NCBI GenBank assembly: GCA_905250075.1
Contig: CAJNOP010000500.1
Coordinates: 62,001 to 126,000, forward strand
Reading direction: 5' to 3'
Length of the DNA: 64,000 nt
Source of the DNA: Rotaria sp. Silwood1
Lineage: Eukaryota; Rotifera; Eurotatoria; Philodinida; Philodinidae
This document shows, one piece after another, positions 1 to 16,700 of the stretch. A program made the translations under genes and the position numbers. The notes beneath the pieces were generated by a model, which was not told the DNA's origin, did not search any database, and worked only from the letters and a program-made list of their open reading frames with translations. How positions within the stretch are numbered: the stretch's first letter is position 1; each line of letters opens with the position of its first letter.

Positions 1-1320
1 TATTTTTAAGCTTTTCTCATGACTATTATATTACAATGACTTGTCACATTACGACAAAAAACATAATTGATAAAAGAAACAAAAGAGTAAGCAGTAAAAT
101 AGTCTATGTTTATTCGTTAATATGATAAATAAAAGACAAACATAAATGACATTCGGATAATTTTTTATGAGATATAAACGTATATACAAAAGTGATTTCA
201 TTATATACAATATAGAAATAATGATTGTCATAAATCCAATAATATAAATATATATATATTTCTCATCTATCTTTCCAATTAGTTTCATTGCAATAAGTAA
301 TTTCTTTTTTTTTTTTTATTCATCTTTCAATGAAGTTAGATATGTTCGTTTCGACTTGAAAGCAATAAAAAAAAAAAAAACAACGAGTGATATATAACCA
401 TTCATTCATCCTAAAAATAACTTCAACTAAAGTCTGTTGTCAATAATAATGTGCATCCACTCATATAGATACAATTAGCAAAGAAAAAAAAAATACGACG
501 AACAGGATAGGATATGATCTCAATTAATACTATTAATGACAATATCGATGTTAAAACAGTAGAAGAAAAATGATCTGGATCTTAGTATTTCTGTTTGATA
601 AAGGTTGCTATTCCATCATAAACAAGAAAGATGTACTTGATGGATATTTGAAAGGACGAACAGTCGTATAAATAGATGTCAAAAAGATTGTTGAAGAAGA
701 ACAAGAAGAACTAGTTTTGTTCTGTCTGTCTTCAAACATCAATATAAGAAGCAGTCGTAGTAGAAATATCTCTAATATAATTTTTGTTGTCTCTATATAT
801 TCATAGGAAGAAGCAAAAAAAAAGAAAACGAGAAGTTCCAACAAACAGGATACCAAATAGTTAAGCAAAAGCTCGTATTATTCATTCATCTGACATACCA
901 CTCAACACGCATATATACATGAATACCAACTAGAAAAAAAAGACAAAGAAAAGAAGAAGAAGAAATATGTGGAAGGAAAAAATTAGTTAATATATAATGA
1001 TGATAGTTCGATGACGTCGATGCTATGCTTTGTACATAGAAAGAAGAGTGCAAGACTTTTTTTCTTCTCTCTATTCCATTTGTCGTTCTCATCATTCGTT
1101 CGTTTTTGATGACGTAAGTCAATGTGTTGATATGAGGAAGCATGACGACGCGACAACGATAACAACAGCAATAGTAGTAGAATCTCTAGCATCACGACTA
1201 CTTCGCGGTCTCATCAGTGCACATTAAAGGGAATAGAACAAAAGTCTTTTTTTTTTTTTTGTTGTCTTTTTTTTTTTACGTAATTGATCATTCCCACATG
1301 TCGACGATCATTACAAATCG
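1..1320. other. Gene-free AT-rich upstream region
   Basis: No coding region is convincing here. Short open frames on both strands are low-complexity and lack splice partners or family motifs. The stretch probably contains the promoter and 5' leader of the kinase gene that starts at 1321, with long A and T runs throughout. Confidence 0.6.
1012..1117 (+). promoter_or_regulatory. Two TGACGT (CRE-like) motifs upstream of the kinase gene
   Basis: TGACGTCG lies at 1012-1019 and TGACGTAA at 1110-1117, 200-310 bases before the kinase start codon. Both contain the TGACGT core bound by CREB/ATF factors. In AT-rich DNA this pair is suggestive only; its role is inference. Confidence 0.25.
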
Positions 1321-5538
<4,218 letters not shown>

Positions 5539-8500
5539 TAAAAGAAAAAAAAAAAATTTTTCTTTTTTTTTTTTTTGTGCTTCCAGAGTTCAATATATTG
5601 CTTGTATATTTCTTATTAAAATATTGTTTGTTTGTGTCTTTTCTTTTTCGCTTTGTTTTTTTTTTTCTAAATGCTAATCTAGTTGTATCTTAAAAAAAAA
5701 ATAAAAAAAAAAATTTCTTATTCTTCGTTAGGGTTTGCCTATAATTGCTTGTCGAAATCGTAATATATGTCTTTTAATTGAGTTATTCTAGTTATCTATA
5801 AGCTGAAGAAGGATGTTTTTATCTTATAATTGATTAGTCCTTAAGTTCTATGTATAAAAACAAAAAGAAGAATAAATTCGATTTTTAGACAACATCATTT
5901 TTCAATTGATAAACCAATAATTATTCTCTTGTCGATTAATATTCAACGAAAAAAAAGAAAAAGGCAACATTATGAATTCATTTCCAAATAATATTTACGA
6001 CATTATATATCCCATTTTTTTTTATATTATATATTACAATCAATTTTATGTACAGAAGAAAAAATACTTAACTTTGTAAAGATCATATATATCGATTATG
6101 ATTTATAGGATTTTTCTTTGATACGAAATAAGAGAACAATTAAAGTTAGAATTACTAATTCTGATTAGATAACAAAAATACAAATTTCTACTGTATATTG
6201 ATTTGGTTGAAGAATGATTTGTTTATTCAATTCTTTAGAAGTAAATTTTTATTATTTGATCATCATACAAAAATATTTTCTAGAAGATACTATCGACTAT
6301 CTAATGCGACTAACAGATCAACAAATTGGATTTATGACATGATATGAAACAAAAATATGTATGACATAAGCTTTTCAAATTGATTTATTTTGTAAATATG
6401 GCAAAAGAATTTAATATATATATATATAAGAGTAACATATTTAATGTCTGTCAAGCGTTCTAATTATCAGGTGCAGAAGTGCTATTTTCAATAGTTGTGT
6501 TTAACGAAAGTTATTCAATGTTATTGTCTTCGTTTATGTTGATGTCAATATATTTATCTTCATTTGCTTTTATGTTGGCTTCTTCATAACTCTTTGTATT
6601 CTTAATATGATATATAGATTCCTTTGACAAGAGCCTGTCAAATAGGTCTCAAACCTAGTTGTATCCAGGTCTGAAAATGTTGCACTTGATGAACTCTAGT
6701 TATTTAAGAAAATGTATAGAATATACTAGTTATCGAATAGAAATATCCGGAAGAGAATATTTCGTATCTTTGTCGTGACTAGCTGATTTCGTTTAGAAAG
6801 TTTCATTGTAGAAAATCAAAGTGTAGTTCAACGAGATGAAAGTTTTGAACTCAATGAGTTGAAACTCTTTGACAAAAGAATCATTCTTATAATAAGTTTT
6901 TTCTGACCATCTCATTTGATAGTCATTATGTTGAACATCATTGTTAGTAAACATTTAGTTTGTAAATCAATCATTATTTCTTTTATAACAAACATAAAAA
7001 ATATGTCATGGTAATACAAAAAAAAAAGCTATAGTTTATGTCCAACTTCATATTTTCATATTTAACAAATAATCAATTTAAATAGTTTCTCTATAATGGT
7101 ACTTAAATTTGATCTTGTATATAATACGTAACTTTGTTTTTTCTAATATAAGTATTACTCTTATTTCTGTCGTCAATTTACTATGATACTAAAAATAAAA
7201 TTTTTGAAGATGCTCAAAATTGATTGTATAATTTATATAAACATACTCATCATTTTCACAATAAAATATTATGTATTTACTTATTTCAAATGAGAAAAAA
7301 AAAAACATTTTCTAGAATGTTTTAATGAAATATTACTCTCTTTCTTTTATAAATTACAAGATGCTCACTCCCGTTTTTTTTTGTATTATGAAATTTACAA
7401 GTATTTTTGTATGTTATTGATCATAGCAAGATAATGATTGAAAGAGATGATGCATGATTCGTATAAAATATGAATTGTAAGATAGATTTTGTCATATTTG
7501 TTTTACCATAATGTATTGAATCTCTCTTATGCTATTAAGAAGAAGAAGATGAGCATACGATCAATTTTCAATCCTTCTGTATAAATCTCTTATTACTTGA
7601 AATTACTTGTCATAGTATCTTTTCAAAAGTTTTTTTTTTATGATCAAGGTTTAACATTTGACAAAATATGTTAATGCTGAATATGTCTTGTAAAAATAAA
7701 CACATCATGCCATTATATTTGATAAGTAATTATAAACATATATATATATATAACTTCTTAGTATTGTAAACATTATCGATGATACCTTCTCAAATATTCA
7801 AGAGAAATTTTATGATTCTAAGAATATAAAATCAATTATTGATTTTCTTTTTTAATTTGTTCACAGACTAAAAATTACAAACTAATATACTTCTACTTAA
7901 AAAACAATATACAATTGATTTATTATTCTAGTTGATTTTGTATATTGAGAATCAGTGTTTATCATATCCTAATCCATTTATGTAACAATTTTTTTTTTGT
8001 CATATATCTATTACTGATTTACGCAACGCATTAAAACTATCGAATAACCTATTTGACACATATATCTATACTTAATTTACATACCATAATGCAAAAGAAT
8101 TTTGAAGAATAAATCTATTGAAAAGAAAAGATTATCGTTTTAGTTAAATTTTTCTTGATCTTTTAGAAATAAAAAAAAGAAAAAAAAAGACAAGACAAAG
8201 CAATATTCATATCTAATTTCTTGTTCTTATATAAGATATCTATTAAGCTTCTTTAAATGAAATTTACAATTGATTATAAATAATGAACAATTGAATTTAA
8301 CCTTGAACAATAGAAAATATATTTCACATTGAGATGACAAATAATTTTGATCGATTGATTTTAAATACATATATATATATACATGTACAAAATAAAAAGA
8401 AAAGTAATTTTTATCATTGATTGAACTTCTAATCAATATGATCAGATTTCTTCATACTTCAAAGTTTGATTATCATCATATAATTTTTCTCCATCTCATT

Positions 8501-10766
8501 AGCTAACACAGCAGGAATAGAATATTGACGTAATTCCATATTGTTCTGGTTTTCGCCTTCATCATTCTCGTTATCCAGTGACAGACAACTTCCATATATA
8601 AAGTATGTTTATATCAACGTTCAAAACAAAATTAATCGATCGTATAGTACAATAAGAACGAAACAGGCGTCTCTATTCAAATATAAACATATCCTAACCG
8701 ATGAAAAGTCTGTAATAAGATAGAGTCATTATCGACATATTATATAGAATATGAACAGAAAAAAAAAAAAAGATTTATGATAGTTCTACGTGCTTATTAT
8801 TCTCTTTAGTTCTAATTAGCATTTATCAAATGAACTTCTTTGACCTTTAATAAATGTACACTGCATGAAATCAGGTGATTGAGTATCATTTAAGAACAAA
8901 AAAAAGGGCAAATTAACTATGTCTGTATGTTTGTTATTTCAGCTTGTTCATGTCTCAAGATATATTTTTGTTTCATTCACTTTTTTTTTTTTTTGTTGTT
9001 GTCAGTAGATTAAACAAAAAGAAAAAATTTTGAACTTTTAAGATCAATAGTGCGCATCAATGAATTCTATGAATAATGGACAATTCTCTCCGATGAATTG
9101 AATGTAAATGCCGGTGATTTGCATGTCGTCACTTTTTCTTTATCGATAAAACAAAAAAAAGCATTTAGCACGTTAATCGATATTTAAGTATGTTATTTGG
9201 TGTCACTTGACAAAACATATGTGAATTTGACCTAATAATACGAATCAAAAAAAAAAACAATGAGACGAAAAGTAATAGATGATCAATTTGAAATGATATA
9301 TCATTTAATCATAAAAAATAATAATAATAATATTGACCTTATCGTTGAAGAATATTAAAGAAATTATTACGAAATGTTATATCCCCTTATTTAAACAATG
9401 ATTGATTCATAGTAGAAGGCGTGTTTAGCTTTTTTTCTTTACTAAATTTGAATGACCGATACAAGAAAAAAAAAGAATGTTTGTATTCCTTGTCAAGTAT
9501 ATAATTAGAATAAGAAAGAGAACCTATACAATACATGTCACTAGTATTTAGTTTCTTTTTATTTTACTTTTATGAAAAGATTGTTTGAAATATATTTACA
9601 TGTATTTCAATTCTTTAAATAGAAATCTATTCGAGAATATGAAAAAGCAAATTTTTTATCGTGTAAATCATTTCTTTTTGTTTAGTTTAAATAATAATAT
9701 GATATATCTCTTGTGTCTCTTCTTCAATAGAGTACCATATATGAATCCCCCCCCAAAAAAAAATCTATTCATCTCGAGAGAGATGAAGAGAATGCTACAC
9801 TAATGATATGAGTGAGAAGCGTTTTTTTTTTATGCTCTCCTTCTCCCTCTCTCTCTCTCTGTTTCTTTCTCTCTTAATAGAAAATGCGTGCTGATCGCAC
9901 GTCTATACTATTGTACATACGCGAAGTATATACATATAATAATTCTGTCTTTTACTTGCTTGTTTCTTTATAAATTAATGATAACCTTGTGTAACTCTGG
10001 ACAGTAAGTATAGAGGATTTAATCATATTGTGATCGTTGATAAGACCTTGAACTTTTGACTTAAGAGAAATCTCTCTAATCTATGTTCAATGGATATCCA
10101 TCTGTTGATTGTTTGTTTTTCACTTTAGTTCTCTTTTTTCGAATGTTCAAATATTTGTTTGCATGTTCTCCTTCTCATTTACTCTAGACAAATGTAAAAT
10201 GATATGAATTGATGAGTGTATATCTTATTCATTCGTTTTGTGTCCCATTATCTGTCTTATATATTGTTTTTCTTTTTTTTACGAAGAAAAAAAGGATTCG
10301 ACAGCTGTCAAGTCCATATGATAAATATGAATGAGAATTTAACCATCACTTAAATTCAAGTGATCATCATCATCAGGTATAAGCAATTTTTTTGAGTGAC
10401 AGTTCTTTATTGTACAAACGCTGTAGGGTATTTGAACGACTAGTTCTAATAATTTCAATTGTAAATGCATTAGCACGGATATATTGAAACAAAGGAAGTA
10501 TATGTATGTATGTATGTGTGTGTGTGCGGCATTTTGAAGTTGAACAAATAATTGTCTCAGGTATTTCGACCAATCCATATTAAGACAAAAAAATATTCAT
10601 CTTCTTCTGCTTCAATGAAGACATCTAATGCGATTATCGCGATTGCACACATACTACTGATAGATTCATCATCATCAACGACAAGCCCCTCTGAATCAGT
10701 CAGTCATTTATCTACTGGTTACATTTCGCTCTAAGCAAAGACAAACATTGATTGTATATGTTGCAG
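5539..10766. other. Gene-free AT-rich intergenic region (5.2 kb)
   Basis: I see no gene, RNA gene or bounded mobile element. It holds A/T runs, TA microsatellites (for example near 6420 and 7740), a CT-rich tract near 9840-9875 and a C9 run near 9748. The last few hundred bases probably include the promoter of the adhesion receptor. Confidence 0.55.
10501..10526 (+). repeat. TATG/TG microsatellite
   Basis: Tandem TATG units pass into TG units just upstream of the adhesion GPCR gene. A simple-sequence repeat with no other structure. Confidence 0.8.
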
Positions 10767-13700
10767 ATGAATGGATGTTATCATTACCTACTGTTACTGA
10801 GCTTACTCAGTTCATTAGAGAAAACTATTTCAATCAATTTACCAAATGTAACTATTCAACACGTCTGTGAGCATGATTTACTTTTTATTAAATGTTCAAA
10901 TATAAATGAAACAATACAAATAATACGTTCTATGTATGGACGTACATCACAAAGAATTTGTAATTATGATTTAACAAATCAAATTTCTTCTAAAACATGT
11001 GCAAATATTGAACAGTCAAAATTTCAAACTAAACAACGGTAAATATTTTCTCTGTTAATTTTCGATTATCTATAATTAAATAAAATTTCTTTTTTTTTGT
11101 TTTTTTATTAAGATGTCATAGAAAATCAACATGTCAAATTCTTATTGATAATACTATTTATATTGATCCATGTGGATCAAATATATTAAAACATTTTGAA
11201 ATACATTATCGATGTATAAATTTTAATGAAATATGTTTACAACTATTTCATAATTGTTCATTATTAAAAGATTTAAAATGTATAGAAAAAATTCAAGATG
11301 ATTATTCATGTCAATGTCCATCAACAATATGTGAATATAATCATAAAAGAGAATTAATTGGTTTTATTGAAAATATATGTTCAGCAGAAATATTTCAAGG
11401 TATATATTGGCCTAAAACACTTGCTAATAAAGGTCAACATATGTCTTGTCCTTATCCATGTACTGGTATGATAGATTAACATATTTATCTTTCTTACATA
11501 ATATTGAGAATTCAAATTGATTATAGGTCAAATATTTCGTTTTTGTCATATGAATAATCAATGGTCAAAACCGAACTATACAAATTGTCAATGTCCGATA
11601 AAAAAATTTGATCAAGTAATTTAATCTTCTTTTTCTTTTCCCTCTCATATCTTATTGTCTATTTTGATTAGTTATCAATGCATAATTTAGCTCATAGCTA
11701 TGTCTTTCAATGTAATTTTTGGTTAATCAATAGATTTTTGCCTAAGGATAATCAATGCATTTTTGTACGTAGACTTTTCTTTTTTTTATTCATTAGATAG
11801 AACAAATTTTGATTGTCTAGGAAACAGATGAACATAATAATGATGATGGTTCCGCTACTTGTCTATTAAATGCTTTTAAAAAGATGTCATTTACATCCTG
11901 TTTATCATTTAGTATTGATTTTAAAAATCTTGGTTTGTAGAAAATAAATTTTACTATTTAAATAAATTGTAATAAAAATTTTTAGGTTTTGAAATATTTC
12001 TACCGAATAATAATAATCAACGAAAATTTTATTTACCAAGAATTAGTAATGAATTTAAAACACAATTTGGTTTAAATCAAATTCTTATTAATAAAATTTA
12101 TAATTCATATGAAAATTTACCAATGATGTTTATTGATACAAAAAATTCTAGTTCAACAATAAAATCATTAATTTTAGTTGAACAATCATATAATTTAACT
12201 TCAATACAAACAGCAAATGTAACAGTAATATTTAATCATCAAGTTAGTAAAGATTTATAATTACATTGTGTTTTTGTGATTCCTTTCAGAAATAGATCAA
12301 TAAAATTTCTTAGATATATTAAATATTATCTCATGAGAGAATCCATAGGACTAATAATCTCTATTAGAGCTCATATTTTGCTTTTAGATACGACTTTATA
12401 ATATAGATAAAAATTTTGAAAGGGTTTGTATCATTAATAGAGATTATCAAATTGGCTTCAAACTCGGACCTGATGGTTTTTAGCTATTAGACCTTTCTCC
12501 TATTAGATCATGAGAGCTATTCTTGAGGAGAATTTCAAGTCGAAGCTGATTCTTGCGATATCCTGAAATTAGCTAAACGCTCAGTACAATGGCCATAACT
12601 TCAAAAGGGTGTTCATCTGTTTCATAAAGACGTTGATTGCTATGTTAAATTTCAAAAAATTTGACCATGAAAAAAACAGATGATATCTTTGTTTGGTGTA
12701 GTGGGAAATCCAAGGTTGATCATGATATGACAGCATTGACATTTTTGTTTAACATTAAACAATACTTCATTTGTTTATTAATGAAACCATAATATAAAGT
12801 TTTTCTTTCAAGAAATACAATTTGTCCGAAAGATAATAGTTAATTACAAGAGAATATTTATAATATGTTTAAAATAGTTTCATATTTTCTTGAAATACTC
12901 AAATTATTGATTTTCAACCAATAATATAAATACTGATTACAGTCACACGTGTTCCGGAGATTGAAAAAAGTAATTTTTTTTATAATTAAGAAATTCAAAA
13001 GCATAATATAAATAATCGACGATTATATCTGTTAGGATTCTAGTCTTCGTTTAGAACCTTACGAGGAAAGATTTCTTCAGATGAATCTTCGTTTTCGATC
13101 GGCTTCATGTAAGTTTGAAGAGTTCGATGAGCTAATTACGATGATAAAAAGCATTTTTAAACATTGAATATCTGTAAGGATTACGGTTGATCTGAACTTT
13201 AGAAAAATGTTTGTAATCTATTATTTATGGAGTTTTTAGCCTTGAAAACCTTAATACTGAATGCATCTTAATTAATTGTACACATCTGTACAATAAATAT
13301 AAATCTATACATTGAATACTTCAATATTAATTATATAGTGGATGTACGGAATTTAACTAATTCTAATTGTATGTTTATCTATTGTGGTTTGTCACATAAA
13401 TATGTGAGAAATCAACGAAATAGAATGCAGACTATGAAAAATAAGATATTTCTCAAGGTTTTAATTATTATGTCGTTACAATAGTTTTTCTAGAGGAAAC
13501 ATGAAGAATTAGACTTGAAAAAAATAGTTAAATTCCATATGTTAACAATATTATTGGCAATGAAATATTCAAAGTATAGATGTACTTAAGACTTCTATTT
13601 AGATTAAGTGTGTGTGTGTACTGTCAATTGAATTCTAATTACAAGATAAATATAAAAATAATAATTTTCTTAATACAAGTTGATCGAAAACGGAGATTCA

Positions 13701-16700
13701 CACTTGGGAAATATCTTTTGTTACAATAAAGATAAAGTACGTCTTATTACTATAATGATTGTATATCTACTCTCAGATGTTAAACTATATGCGGCTCAAA
13801 TCCAACTATTTCGAGATAGAAATAATACAGATTTCAAATTGTCTGATTTGTAATCACACAATATTGCTATTAATCATAGTCTCTAATAATTTGTTTTGTT
13901 AAATAAGTGATCGAAATATTAATCCACACAACTAGTATATACAATTAAGATTGTGAATTCTGATGACCATCTTTTTCTCTGAATATTTCAATTAAAATCC
14001 GAAATCAGGAAATGATCGTAGACAAGTCACTAACATCTGTTTGTTTCGAATACCCTGTTTGATAGGATCTTGATTACATTTTGACATGCGCCTGCTCTTG
14101 TGGTTAATTATTTTCGTACAAAGAGCACAAGAAACTCTGCATCAAACTGACCTTCTATTCAATGATATAGATATTATTAATTCTAGAGAAGATATTAGGC
14201 TATTGAATTCATTGGTTAAGCTTCACTTCATATTATAAGGTAGTCGAAAAGCTGAAGTAATCTTCCTTCTCTACGATAAATATAGTTTTTACCCTAAAAC
14301 TTTATGCTTCTTATTTCTAGTCATCGGAATTACGTTATCAATGTCGTGCATATCGTTCAACAAATTCATCCTTTCAAATCGAGTATATACACCTGTACTT
14401 TTTATTTTCTAATCATTCATATTTTGTTTTTTATTGATCTAGTACATCAGATATATTTTTTACATGTCAATTATTATGTTCAAATGGTAGTCATGTTATA
14501 TGTCAATGTCCATTTTATAATCCTTTTATGCATTATATTTTACAAGTTGATGTTAGTATTTATATTTTATTGATTGAATTAATTATATGACAGTTTTTTT
14601 GTTTTGTTTTGCATATAGACTTCAATATCTGAAGATAATTTTGAATTATTAATGATTGATAATGATTTAAAAGATAAATGTTTAATTGATTCATTTAATA
14701 GATCAATTCAACAATCATTAAATAAAATTGATTATTATTTAAAAAAATTTTCATCATATCAACAAAAGAAACTTTTAGCTAAAGTTTGAATAAAAGAATT
14801 TTTTTATTAAATAAAAAAAAAAAAAAAAGTTCATTTTTTTTTTTCATAGAAATTTATTTCATTTATTGATACATTAATTGATAATGAAAATGAATGGTTA
14901 ACTAAGAATTTTTATTTAAAATGGAATTTAACTATTCAATTTATTCAACAATTAGATTTTATTAGTTTACAATTAATTAATATAACAAATTCATTTATTT
15001 CTATTAATAAATATATTGGTATGAAGAAATTTTCGTCTCTAATATATGTAATGAAAGTAATAATGATAATTCTTTTTTTGTTTTAGAATTTTTTATTAAT
15101 TCTCAAGAATTTGAAAATAAAAATCAATCAATAAGAATTTCAATTGATAGAAAAATTAATTTAACATTTTTTATTATTTCAAAATTAGATAAATATTTAA
15201 ATATAAATCAATCATCAAATAAATTAAATAGTCATTTGGTTAATTTAAATATTAAACAAAACAATATAGAAAATATTCAAATCACATTTCGACATTTGGT
15301 AAGTGGACAAAAAAAAATCAATTGAAAATAAAAATACATCAATGTTTTTTTTTTTTGTTTTTAAATAGAATCTATTGAATAATTCTAATCAAATATCAAC
15401 TTGTGTTTATTTGAAAAACATGACAAAGTAAGCGAACAAAAAAAAAAACACACGAAGACAACTATAAGTTTTACGGTGATTTTTGACTTGAGAACGTGAT
15501 GAATCAAGATTTTCTTCTATTTAATCAGAAATTTATTACCCCCGAGTGGATCATATATGACCCATTTGTAGAACGATCACAGAAAATAAAGGAAGCATGA
15601 GACTGAAAAACTCCCGAGATATTATTTGTAGGAAACTTTACAAGCTATCGATTGGTAAAAAAAATATTTTGTTTCATTGCTCTGCCTTCGAGATACATGA
15701 CTTACAAAATCAAAAATTTTGAAAAAAATGTAAAAATTCGAAATTTTTTAAACAAAATGTTTTCCACTTGCAGTCGATAGAGGTCTTTTAGAATTTCTGT
15801 GTGATATTAATCGATGAAGAAGTCCACTGCTGAATTAGATATGTTTCGAAAGTTTCATAATAACTCCGCGAATTATACATACTAAGGAATACAATTGACC
15901 ATGTAATTACTGTTAGACGACAGATGGAGGGAATCAAGAACAAAGTTAATATATGCGTTATAGACCTCAACTCATGAGAAGTCGAAATAGTATTTATGAT
16001 GAATTAAATTCCTCCAGACGTTACAAAATGGCTCAGAGTAAAATAGGTTTAAGTTTGATAATAGGTGTAAAAATAAAGCATGCATTCTTTTATGTTAATT
16101 TTTATCGGTTCATTCGTTGCGTTTTTCCTATCACTGCAACAGTACGAGATAGATGCTGCTCCTGTCGAGTCAATAATGTGGTCAAAGAAAAAAGAATTAA
16201 GTCTTATGATGTCGTACAATTCTCATTTTCCACCACATGATTTTTATATCAATCAAACCGCTCTACTCCAGAACCAGGACATTCGGTGGATTAGGCCACA
16301 CCATTAGCATATTCGACAGACTAATACTCTATTTATAAAGTTATTTTATCAGTGGCTCTTCTGGAACTGCTATGGGGGGTAAAGCATTAAGTTCTATTGA
16401 GTACCGATGAGATTTTGATGGGAAATACTAACTTGCCGCAGCTACATTAGAATGTAATTGAAGTGACGCCCTTATTTGAAATCTCAATAGCTTAGATCCA
16501 AGAAAACTAGCGTTTTTACATCACGATTTTCGCCTAAGCTCGTAATAGGGTAAAAATTAATGAAGCAATTGGTTCTTTCTAATGATTGGAATAAACATCC
16601 TAGAGGTGGACAATAAATCTTGATAGTGCATTAGCTATTAGATACAGTAAAATCTCCCATAGTGGACACTCAGCGGTTCGACGGAGAGATTTTTGCTGGA

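Noticed and set aside
14304-14573. An 89-residue open frame read straight through
   Set aside because: It is in a different frame from the receptor; two spliced exons (14321-14382, 14443-14545) give a better, in-phase reading with conserved cysteines.
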